Assembly (NCBI GenBank): GCA_031282605.1
Contig: JAITDK010000197.1
Coordinates: forward strand, 1 to 6,059
Direction of reading: 5' to 3'
Length of the DNA stretch: 6,059 nt
Source: Oscillospiraceae bacterium
Lineage (GTDB): Bacteria > Bacillota > Clostridia > Christensenellales > Aristaeellaceae
Below are positions 1-5,727 of this stretch, piece by piece. The notes beneath the pieces were generated by a model that saw only the letters and a list, made by a program, of their open reading frames with translations, was not told the DNA's origin and did no database searches. Position numbers and translations under genes: made by a program. Within the stretch, counting starts at the first letter, position 1. Each line of letters starts with the position of its first letter.

Positions 1-8
1 ACCGACTA

Positions 9-1079
9 TTATTGCGCTATGTATATCGCTATAGAGAGTATGCCGCCGCCGGCATACGTCTCGAACGCAATCGGGAACCCGTAATCGTTGCGGAAACGCA
101 GATCCAGCGTCGCGTTGCCTACCGCTGCGTCCACGCCATGGGGCACATATGCCGCGCCGCTTGGACCGTGGGCGCGCCGCAGCAGCACCGTCATGCCGCG
201 CAGCGACAATAGCGCGTTATACAGCGTCGTGGATACCTGACACGTTCCTCCGCCATAACCGGGCATAGTCGTGCCGTTGATCAGGATCGGCGCCTCCATG
301 TATCCACGCATACCGCTAAACGGGCCTAGCCAGCCGTTGAACGATAGCGTCTCGCCGGGCTGCATGACCTGACGCTGCATATAATCGCACGCTACTTTTA
401 TATTATTCATCCGACCGATGTTTAATTGATCCTCTTTCGTCGAATAAGCGGTTGTGAAGGCGGCGATCAGCTGGCCTGGTTTGGCCGCCGCCGCGTTAGG
501 CTGCACCGGTTCCAGATCCGTCATATGGGACATGTAGACGTAGCCGTATTGGCGGAAGTACGCAATCTTCGCCCAACCGTTGCTTATGGAGAGGATCGCG
601 ACGCGCGCGCCTTCGGGCAGGTTCATCAGGGTGGATGATCCGGTCGACGGCCTGTCGTACAGCGGCGCGTCATACATCGCGGTCGCGATATGCCGCGACT
701 GCACCGCGCCGTATGGCAACGCGGATGGGTCGAGCTGCTTGCTGACATTCACCAGATGGCGCAGTACGAAACCCTCCGTCACCTTATCGCCCTTCTTCTG
801 TCGTACGAACAGCCATTCAGGCTCGACGTCTAGTATCTGCACAGTATCATTTATATCATAGTAACCGACTGGATCGGCGCCGCGATCGCGTTCGGCGCGG
901 ATGGCCATGTTGGTCACGGCCTCGCCGCTATACAAAGGCTCGAGGTCGGCGGCGCGCGCGTATAGCGTACGCATAAATATAATAACCAGCGCGGCGGCGA
1001 TAATACCGCGCGCGCGACGGCGATTTCCCTCTTTCGCCAGTGGAATGGGGCTGCTTCCGATTTTCGCGGTTCGGGGCAT
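9..1079 (-). CDS. VanW-domain exported protein with two SH3-like segments
   Basis: Membrane-anchored or secreted envelope protein of 356 residues; the role of VanW domains is unknown. From the chosen start, a basic N-terminus is followed by a hydrophobic helix at about residues 23-41, consistent with a signal anchor. Two SH3-like beta segments follow (about 52-113 and 131-192; the second ends with GYVYMSHMTDLEPV). A VanW domain occupies about 210-355, recognised by PGETLSFN, GGGTCQVSTTLYNALL (276 onward), a conserved His at 304, YVPHGVDAAV and a final DLRFRNDYGFPIAFE block. The ATG at 1077-1079 is preferred because AAAGGAAGG lies 7 nt upstream (1087-1095). The frame stays open to an ATG at 1133, but that extension has no ribosome site. 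SH3 plus VanW suggests binding to cell-wall material (inference). It is divergent from the 513-residue gene. The stop TAA is at 9-11, so its terminator lies outside the window. No vanH/A/X-type gene is present, so glycopeptide resistance should not be assumed. Confidence 0.9.
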   Translation of the reverse strand: MPRTAKIGSSPIPLAKEGNRRRARGIIAAALVIIFMRTLYARAADLEPLYSGEAVTNMAIRAERDRGADPVGYYDINDTVQILDVEPEWLFVRQKKGDKVTEGFVLRHLVNVSKQLDPSALPYGAVQSRHIATAMYDAPLYDRPSTGSSTLMNLPEGARVAILSISNGWAKIAYFRQYGYVYMSHMTDLEPVQPNAAAAKPGQLIAAFTTAYSTKEDQLNIGRMNNIKVACDYMQRQVMQPGETLSFNGWLGPFSGMRGYMEAPILINGTTMPGYGGGTCQVSTTLYNALLSLRGMTVLLRRAHGPSGAAYVPHGVDAAVGNATLDLRFRNDYGFPIAFETYAGGGILSIAIYIAQ

Positions 1080-1133
1080 GGCGTTACCTTCCTTTGTGGG
1101 CTTACGCGGTTCTGCGCGGAATCGACGGCGCAT

Positions 1134-2675
1134 ATGCTTCTAATAGATACAGTTGGACGAGTGGGGGTGGCGCATACGGACACGGGCTACAAGCGCAGAC
1201 TGCTGATGCTTCAGGGGTCGCAAGGGCAAACCGGGTTCACGAATATAGAGCAATCAGGTTCGCGGGTGACGATTCAGATACAGGCGGTGGGACTAGATCG
1301 TGCCGCAAGCGACATACATGGTTACCTGGTATCGCTTCATAAAAGACGTAAACTGGACTGCGGCCGAATCCGCGTGGATTCGCGCGGTCAAGGCGGATTA
1401 CTGCGCGAATACCGCGACGCCACCGAACTGGACGGCGTGGAATTCAGCAGCTTCGACGCGATCGCGATCACGGGCGGAGGCGACGTGCTGCTTATCGGGA
1501 ACCTGAAACCCGGCGGCGTCGACTGGGACGCCATTCGCGCCATATGCAAACCGGAACGCTATCAGCGCGGCGGTTCGACTCAATACGATCGAATCGGCGG
1601 CGGCGTTCTTTTCGCCGCCGAGAAATCGACCGAACCCGTCAAGACCGGCGTATCCGTAGAATCCATCATAGAACGGATGCAACCCAACGCATCCGAAACG
1701 CCGCGTCCAACGGAAGCATACGCCTCGATTGCCGCTCCGACCGCCTCCGCGCCGATTGCCGCCATAACGATCCCCAAACCCGAATCCGCCCCGAGCATCG
1801 TCAACGAAGCTTTAAGCGCCGCGGACGGTATCAAGCGAGAGGAAACCGACTCCGCCGTTCACGGCGAAGCGCCCGATATCGCGCCCGTGGAGCCGATCAC
1901 AATAACAGAGCGCGTCGTGCCTAACCCGGAGCCGAAAACCGCCCCCGATCCGCTGACCGAGTTGGTCGCGCTGCTATCCGCCTTGTCGGAAGAAACGATC
2001 CGCGCTATGACGGACGCGCTCAAGGCGACAAAACACCCCGCCGCCGAAACCGCCGCCTGGATAACGTTTCAAGCGGCCGCGCCTAAAACGGACGTCTCCC
2101 CGGCGCATTCATCCGCCGCACCAGCCGTGCCCCCCAAACAGCTTGAGTGGCGCGAGGCGTCCGCAACCGCCGAGCCAATTAAGCCGCCCGACCCGCCCGA
2201 CCCAACCGAGCCCTCCGAGCCCTCCGAGCCCGCAAGACCGAAACTCAACGGGACGTCGAACCTGATGGACTCCGCCGTCATGTTCCACCGTCCGGCGGCG
2301 GAAACCGCCGCAGTAAGCGCATCGTGGCCGGTATGGGGCGCGTATTGCAAGCCCGTGTGGGATTGGCCTGACGAGGCGGCGGATCTGCGGGAGGTATTCG
2401 AGCGCGGTTCGCCCAGCGACGATGTGAGTATGCCGGGCTGGACGTTTGTACGTGCCCCATGCGCCCTAAGCGGCGAGGAGAGCCTGCTGGGCGTGATGGT
2501 CGAGGGCGATCGCGTAACCAAGACGGCGGTGCTCTACAGGGGCAGCGGCAGCGGCGGAGCGGAACCCCCGGCGGGTCTGGCGGGATACACCTACGACTGC
2601 AGCCTGGGCGCGGGATACTGGGTGCGGTGGAGGGATTACGGCAAACCCGCCGCGGTCGAAAGGCCGGCCGTTTAG
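1134..2675 (+). CDS. Unknown protein: N-terminal beta-rich domain, long Ala/Pro/Glu linker, compact C-terminal domain
   Basis: I cannot name this protein (513 residues from the first ATG). Residues about 25-140 form a soluble, strand-rich domain (SRVTIQIQAVGL, HGYLVSLHKRR, CGRIRVDSRGQGGL, FDAIAITGGGDVLLIGNL), resembling small beta-sandwich domains in uncharacterised clostridial proteins. Residues about 141-400 are a disordered-looking Ala/Pro/Glu/Thr linker with repeats near 351-366. Residues about 401-502 form a Trp/Cys/Gly-rich domain with PGWTFVRAP, PPAGLAGYTYDCS and GAGYWVRWRDYGK. No signal peptide or membrane helix is visible, so it is probably cytoplasmic or assembled on a structure; a spore or surface role would be a guess. 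The start is uncertain: neither the ATG at 1134 nor the in-frame ATG at 1206 (MLQGSQGQTGF) has a clear Shine-Dalgarno. The domain appears to begin near 1206, which would also leave more room for divergent promoters. The stop TAG is followed two codons later by an in-frame TGA. Confidence 0.72.
   Translation: MLLIDTVGRVGVAHTDTGYKRRLLMLQGSQGQTGFTNIEQSGSRVTIQIQAVGLDRAASDIHGYLVSLHKRRKLDCGRIRVDSRGQGGLLREYRDATELDGVEFSSFDAIAITGGGDVLLIGNLKPGGVDWDAIRAICKPERYQRGGSTQYDRIGGGVLFAAEKSTEPVKTGVSVESIIERMQPNASETPRPTEAYASIAAPTASAPIAAITIPKPESAPSIVNEALSAADGIKREETDSAVHGEAPDIAPVEPITITERVVPNPEPKTAPDPLTELVALLSALSEETIRAMTDALKATKHPAAETAAWITFQAAAPKTDVSPAHSSAAPAVPPKQLEWREASATAEPIKPPDPPDPTEPSEPSEPARPKLNGTSNLMDSAVMFHRPAAETAAVSASWPVWGAYCKPVWDWPDEAADLREVFERGSPSDDVSMPGWTFVRAPCALSGEESLLGVMVEGDRVTKTAVLYRGSGSGGAEPPAGLAGYTYDCSLGAGYWVRWRDYGKPAAVERPAV
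2184..2231 (+). repeat. Tandem 9-bp coding repeats (PPD and PSE units)
   Basis: Two perfect copies of ccgcccgac (2184-2192 and 2193-2201) encode PPD-PPD. A PTE triplet follows, then two perfect copies of ccctccgag (2211-2219 and 2220-2228) encode PSE-PSE. They lie in the linker of the 513-residue protein and keep frame, so copy-number changes would alter linker length without breaking the gene. Confidence 0.75.
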
Positions 2676-2785
2676 CGGAACTGACACACGCTGACGGGCG
2701 TCAACAGCGGGCGGCGACCGCGCGCTATACCCTGCGTCAACGATCCGGGGCGGACCGCCACATCCGCCCCTTTGTCACGCGTTTA
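2676..2785. other. Intergenic region between convergent genes
   Basis: This 110-base gap separates the stop of the 513-residue gene from the stop of the three-helix gene on the other strand. Apart from the strong hairpin at 2747-2773, annotated separately, there is only a short inverted repeat, TGACGGGCGTCA, at about 2692-2703. I see no coding frame or RNA gene in it. Confidence 0.6.
2747..2773 (+). terminator. Probable intrinsic terminator of the 513-residue gene
   Basis: A perfect 8-bp GC-rich stem (ggggcgga at 2747-2754, tccgcccc at 2763-2770) with an 8-nt loop is followed by TTT and then GTCACGCGTTTATT. It lies 71 bases after the stop of the plus-strand gene. The T tract is short, so efficiency is uncertain. 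Read on the minus strand there is no T run after the stem, so it probably serves the plus-strand gene mainly. Confidence 0.6.
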
Positions 2786-3907
2786 TTACGGCCTGGCCGG
2801 CGCGCCGCATACGCTGCACGGCTTCAGCTTGGAATACCTCTTGTCCGTTATCTGCGAGTATGTGAACGAACTCATCTTCGATATAAACCTAGCGGCGATT
2901 GTCGAACAGTCCTTTTTGGCGTGGAAATATTCCCCGCCGTCGCTGTTGTACCATAGTGTCAGCGACGGGCTGATCGATGGCGTCACGGTCGGTTTGGCCG
3001 TCGCATTCGGATCGGGCGTCGGCGTAGCCTCTATCTCCTGCACGCCGGATTTCAGCGAGCTGGGGTCGACATACCATACGTCGTCCACACGGTACAGCAT
3101 AGCGATGTATTTATACTTAGCCGAACCGTTCTGGATTTGCTGCTGCGTGATCAGCGGAACGGATATAACCGTATCGTCGCCGACGGTCGGCATGGTATAC
3201 TCCCAGTCGAGCAGTTTCTTGTTGGAGTATGACGTGAACAGGGAGATCAGCATCATCTGCGGATCGTCCACCGAACGCCGCCACTCCGGCCAGCATAGCT
3301 TGACCATCTCCTCGGTGTTGTTGCCCTGCTTCCACAGCTCAAGGTACGCGTTCAACACCGTTTCAGCCGGGGATAACGGCTGCGCTTGGGATTGGTTGGC
3401 TTGCACGGCCAGCGCGCCGTCGTCATCGACCGCCTGACCGTCGGTTTCGGCGCCGCCTGACAAGGCGGCGTTGAGCGCCTCGGACGATATTATGTTATCG
3501 CCGCCGAGATTGTTACCAATATTTCCGGTGGGAAGCGCAGTCGATGGAGCCGCCAGCGCGCCGTACAACGCCAGCCCCATCGCAACGGTCAGTACGACTG
3601 ACGTAACCAGCCGCGCGCGCGGCATGAAGCATCTAAGTCCCCACATCGTAAGCAGCGACAGCGCCGCCGCAACGGTAAACACCCACCGCATCGGCTGTAT
3701 TAAAATCGCGAATAAACCCAGTATCGGCAATACAAAGAACAGCAGCGCCAATACGGGCGTATCGCCGCGGCTTGAATCCTCGTCATCCCTGTCCAACGGT
3801 TCCATGGCATACGCCTTCGTCAAGGCGTCCGCCGCCGAGAACCTGCCGGGCTTCGCGAACGAGCGGTTGTAGATCGCGGTATATGTGTAGTTGGTTCGTC
3901 CCGCCAT
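2786..3907 (-). CDS. Three-TM-helix protein with NTF2-like extracytoplasmic region and C-terminal His/Cys cluster
   Basis: Membrane protein of 373 residues, function unknown. A 50-residue N-terminal tail, with an acidic stretch (DRDDEDSSRGD), precedes three hydrophobic helices at about 51-70, 73-91 and 98-119. A Gly/Ser/Asp-rich linker runs from about 120 to 178. Residues about 180-288 (AETVLNAYLELWKQGN, a paired-helix region, then strands ending MLYRVDDVWYVDPSSL) look like an NTF2/DUF4878-type cone fold. A Pro/Thr linker (289-316) leads to a terminal module with H329, C334 and CSVC (C364, C367). That arrangement (YFH-x4-C, then KPCxxC) is seen at the C-termini of various exported proteins and may bind a metal. 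The ATG at 3905-3907 is chosen because AAAGGGGAG lies 10 nt upstream (3918-3926). The frame is open to 3979, but that start falls inside a hairpin arm. The gene stands alone, downstream of the esterase on the same strand. The NTF2 assignment is by appearance only. Confidence 0.85.
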   Translation of the reverse strand: MAGRTNYTYTAIYNRSFAKPGRFSAADALTKAYAMEPLDRDDEDSSRGDTPVLALLFFVLPILGLFAILIQPMRWVFTVAAALSLLTMWGLRCFMPRARLVTSVVLTVAMGLALYGALAAPSTALPTGNIGNNLGGDNIISSEALNAALSGGAETDGQAVDDDGALAVQANQSQAQPLSPAETVLNAYLELWKQGNNTEEMVKLCWPEWRRSVDDPQMMLISLFTSYSNKKLLDWEYTMPTVGDDTVISVPLITQQQIQNGSAKYKYIAMLYRVDDVWYVDPSSLKSGVQEIEATPTPDPNATAKPTVTPSISPSLTLWYNSDGGEYFHAKKDCSTIAARFISKMSSFTYSQITDKRYSKLKPCSVCGAPARP

Positions 3908-3940
3908 CGAACTCTCACTCCCCTTTCGCGTACATATAGT

Positions 3941-3963
3941 AGCCGCCAAACTATACGGCGGCT
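3941..3963 (-). promoter_or_regulatory. 7-bp inverted repeat in the leader of the three-helix gene
   Basis: AGCCGCC (3941-3947) and GGCGGCT (3957-3963) are perfect reverse complements with a 9-nt loop. The loop contains TATAGT on the minus strand, a possible -10 hexamer without a convincing -35. The repeat ends 14 bases before the Shine-Dalgarno of the downstream gene. It could be an operator across a promoter or a leader RNA hairpin; the sequence does not decide between them. Confidence 0.4.
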
Positions 3964-3972
3964 CAATAATAA

Positions 3973-4012
3973 GACTCATGAACAGCGCTTTTTCGTGCGC
4001 GATTCATGAGTC
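3973..4012 (-). terminator. Probable intrinsic terminator after the upp-esterase operon
   Basis: A perfect 10-bp inverted repeat (GACTCATGAA at 3973-3982, TTCATGAGTC at 4003-4012) encloses a 2x2 internal loop and a further 4-bp GCGC/GCGC stem with an 8-nt loop. On the minus strand the stem is followed directly by TTATTATTG. It begins 60 bases after the esterase stop. T-rich tail and position fit a rho-independent terminator. Because it also lies upstream of the three-helix gene, it could act as an attenuator if transcripts read through. Confidence 0.65.
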
Positions 4013-4071
4013 GCTGCGAGATATAATACAATCGTAGGTTTTATGTAACGCTTATTTAAGGAATACTATAC

Positions 4072-4860
4072 TTATCCTACATTTTTGCGCAGGAACTGTA
4101 ACGTCCTCTCGAACACCTCATCATGATCCGCACCGATCGTGCACACGTGCGGCGACTGGGTCAGCCACATGACCTCGCGGGTTTTGCTGCTGATCCCGTT
4201 TATGAGCATGTCGGGGACGCTGCGGTGCACCTGCTCGTCGAACTTCGACTGGACGACCAATGTCGGGCAGGTGATCTTGTTAAGTTCCGGGATCGTCGCC
4301 TTCTGTATCTTCATCAAGTCCTCGACCTTGGCCACGGGCAAACCGAAGTAGCCGATGTTGTACTCCTTCATGAACCCCGGATTGGTCAGGCGTTCGTTCG
4401 TTCCCCACGCCATGTACGGAAACAGATGCTTCACGATCGGCGCGAGGTTGTTGATGCGGCGCTTAAATTTCAGCGCCGGGGCATAGCACAGCAACCCTGC
4501 CGCCGGATACTGTTCAGCCAGGCGGCACGCGATCAAGCCGCCCATGCTCAACCCGCCGACCACCACCTTGTCATGGGTTTCGAGCAGGGTCTTCAGCGCC
4601 TTTTCGGACGCACCCAACCATTCCGTCCAATCGGTGCGACCCATAGCCGCGACCGTCTCCGCGTGGCCTGGTAAAAGTATGCCGCGTACGGTGTATCCGG
4701 CGTCGCGCAGCGCCTCGCCCAGCGGGCGCATATGCGCGGGCGATCCCGTGAAACCGTGTATCAACAGTACGGCGATCGACCCGTCTCCGAAGAAGAACGG
4801 CTTGCTCTTCGCGTCGTTGAAATTGGGTACGTTGTTTTTCTTTACAGGCTTATTCTCCAT
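4072..4860 (-). CDS. Est30-type carboxylesterase / alpha-beta hydrolase
   Basis: Cytoplasmic serine hydrolase of 262 residues, expected to cleave short- to medium-chain carboxyl esters; the natural substrate is unknown. From the ATG at 4858-4860 the fold shows the oxyanion-side motif HGFTGS (H35 onward), LPGHAE, the nucleophile elbow GLSMGG with Ser105, the acid Asp208 in SKFDEQVH, and the catalytic His238 in QSPHVCTIGADHDEVFERTLQFL. Order and spacing match the Geobacillus Est30 / monoacylglycerol-lipase-like group, slightly longer because of a lysine/asparagine-rich N-terminal extension. The chosen start has AAAGGGGG at 4873-4880, with a rather long 12-nt gap. An in-frame ATG at 4884, three bases after the upp stop, would place that site inside the gene and has none of its own. 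It follows upp by 27 bases with no terminator between, so the two are probably co-transcribed. Confidence 0.93.
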   Translation of the reverse strand: MENKPVKKNNVPNFNDAKSKPFFFGDGSIAVLLIHGFTGSPAHMRPLGEALRDAGYTVRGILLPGHAETVAAMGRTDWTEWLGASEKALKTLLETHDKVVVGGLSMGGLIACRLAEQYPAAGLLCYAPALKFKRRINNLAPIVKHLFPYMAWGTNERLTNPGFMKEYNIGYFGLPVAKVEDLMKIQKATIPELNKITCPTLVVQSKFDEQVHRSVPDMLINGISSKTREVMWLTQSPHVCTIGADHDEVFERTLQFLRKNVG

Positions 4861-4887
4861 ATATGTGCGAATCCCCCTTTGCATCCA

Positions 4888-5517
4888 TTATCTGGTGCCG
4901 AACAGCCGGTCGCCCGCGTCGCCTAGACCCGGCACTATATAGCCGTGCTCGTTCAGCCGCTCGTCCAGCGCGGCGACGAATATTTCCACATCCGGGTGAT
5001 CGCGCCGTATCCGCTCCACGCCTTCAGGGGCGGCGATCAGGCATACCAGCGTGATATTCTTCCCGCCGCGATTCTTGATGAACGTTATGGCCGAAGAGGA
5101 CGATCCGCCCGTAGCCAGCATCGGATCGAGCACGTAAAGGTCGCGATCCTCGATATCGGGCGGCAGTTTGCAGTAATACTCCACAGGATTCAGCGTTTCC
5201 GGATCGCGGTACAGTCCTATATGCCCAATCCGCGCATTGGGCAGCAACCGCATGATTCCGTCCACCATACCCAGGCCGGCGCGCAATATCGGTATCAGTC
5301 CCAGTTTTTTCCCGCTTAAAACGCGAGCGGTAGCGGGACCGATGGGGGTTATGATCTCAACCGGTTTCGTTGACAGGCCGCGCGTTACCTCATATACCAT
5401 CAGCGTTGATATTTCGTCGAGCAGTTCGCGGAAGTCTTTTGTGCAGGTGTTGACGTCGCGCATAATGGTAAGCTTATGTTGAATTAGAGGGTGTTCCAGT
5501 ACGTGCAGTTCGCTCAT
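4888..5517 (-). CDS. upp: Uracil phosphoribosyltransferase
   Basis: Cytoplasmic pyrimidine-salvage enzyme: uracil plus PRPP gives UMP plus pyrophosphate. The product has 209 residues, the usual length for bacterial Upp. The N-terminus HPLIQHKLTIMRD is characteristic. The remaining signatures are the PRPP-contact region GLIPILRAGLGMVDG (73-87), the phosphoribosyltransferase loop LDPMLATGGS (130-139), and the uracil-binding C-terminal block GYIVPGLGDAGDRLFGT (192-208). No key residue appears to be lost. The ATG at 5515-5517 is firm: AAAGGAG (5525-5531) lies 7 nt upstream and the family's normal N-terminus starts there. The frame remains open upstream to 5916, but that extension crosses the promoter and the IS element and is not real. 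It is the first gene of a two-gene operon with the esterase. The predicted leader is only about 30 nt, too short for a PyrR-type attenuator. Confidence 0.97.
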   Translation of the reverse strand: MSELHVLEHPLIQHKLTIMRDVNTCTKDFRELLDEISTLMVYEVTRGLSTKPVEIITPIGPATARVLSGKKLGLIPILRAGLGMVDGIMRLLPNARIGHIGLYRDPETLNPVEYYCKLPPDIEDRDLYVLDPMLATGGSSSSAITFIKNRGGKNITLVCLIAAPEGVERIRRDHPDVEIFVAALDERLNEHGYIVPGLGDAGDRLFGTR

Positions 5518-5554
5518 GCGATGTCTCCTTTCGGGCAACAGACTGTGTAAGCGT

Positions 5555-5583
5555 ATTATAGCAAATTCCGCGATATATGTAAA
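5555..5583 (-). promoter_or_regulatory. Near-consensus sigma-A promoter of upp
   Basis: On the minus strand the sequence reads TTTACA (5578-5583), exactly 17 bases, then TATAAT (5555-5560), a perfect -10 and a 5-of-6 -35. Transcription should begin near 5548, giving a leader of about 31 nt that contains the AAAGGAG ribosome site. A 5-bp inverted repeat, CCGCG (5568-5572) and CGCGG (5585-5589), brackets the -35 hexamer. Confidence 0.85.
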
Positions 5584-5602
5584 CCGCGGGACGCGGCGCA
5601 CA

Positions 5603-5685
5603 GCAGTTTCAAATTTGAGCGTTGAATGAAAAAGTAAACGCGAGAGTAGATTGATGAAACTGCGTTTAATCTTGCATGAAATGCA
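5603..5685. repeat. Nested inverted repeats in the left end of the IS element
   Basis: GCAGTTTCA (5603-5611) is an exact reverse complement of TGAAACTGC (5655-5663). TCAAATTTGA (5609-5618) is a 10-bp palindrome. TAAACGC (5635-5641) pairs with GCGTTTA (5662-5668). TGCAT (5673-5677) pairs with ATGCA (5681-5685) around a 3-nt loop. They precede the transposase Shine-Dalgarno and may be transposase-binding sites or leader structure; the two longer pairings overlap and are mutually exclusive. Confidence 0.5.
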
Positions 5686-5727
5686 GGTAGAATTGTGGGG
5701 CTGTACGTGGCAAGACAGGAGGGTAAT

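Noticed and set aside
2069..2521. 150-residue minus-strand frame opposite the linker of the 513-residue protein
   Set aside because: Its Ser/Gly-rich composition is what the complement of the Pro/Glu-rich linker produces; it has no recognisable motif.
2459..2956. 165-residue plus-strand frame spanning the end of the 513-residue gene and the intergenic gap
   Set aside because: It runs through the terminator hairpin and overlaps two better-supported genes; it is Arg/Gly-rich and without motifs.
2772..3437. 221-residue plus-strand frame opposite the three-helix gene
   Set aside because: It is antisense to a gene with clear helices, Cys motif and ribosome site, and has no ribosome site or family features of its own.
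4022..4027. TATAAT on the plus strand
   Set aside because: It has no -35 partner and no plus-strand gene follows; it is a chance match in an AT-rich gap.
4123..4674. 183-residue plus-strand frame opposite the esterase
   Set aside because: It mirrors a well-recognised hydrolase and its His/Arg/Asp-rich composition is typical of an antisense frame.
5665..5693. Possible transposase promoter, TTTAAT (5665-5670) and TAGAAT (5688-5693), 17-base spacing
   Set aside because: The -35 matches consensus at only three positions in an AT-rich region, too weak to annotate.
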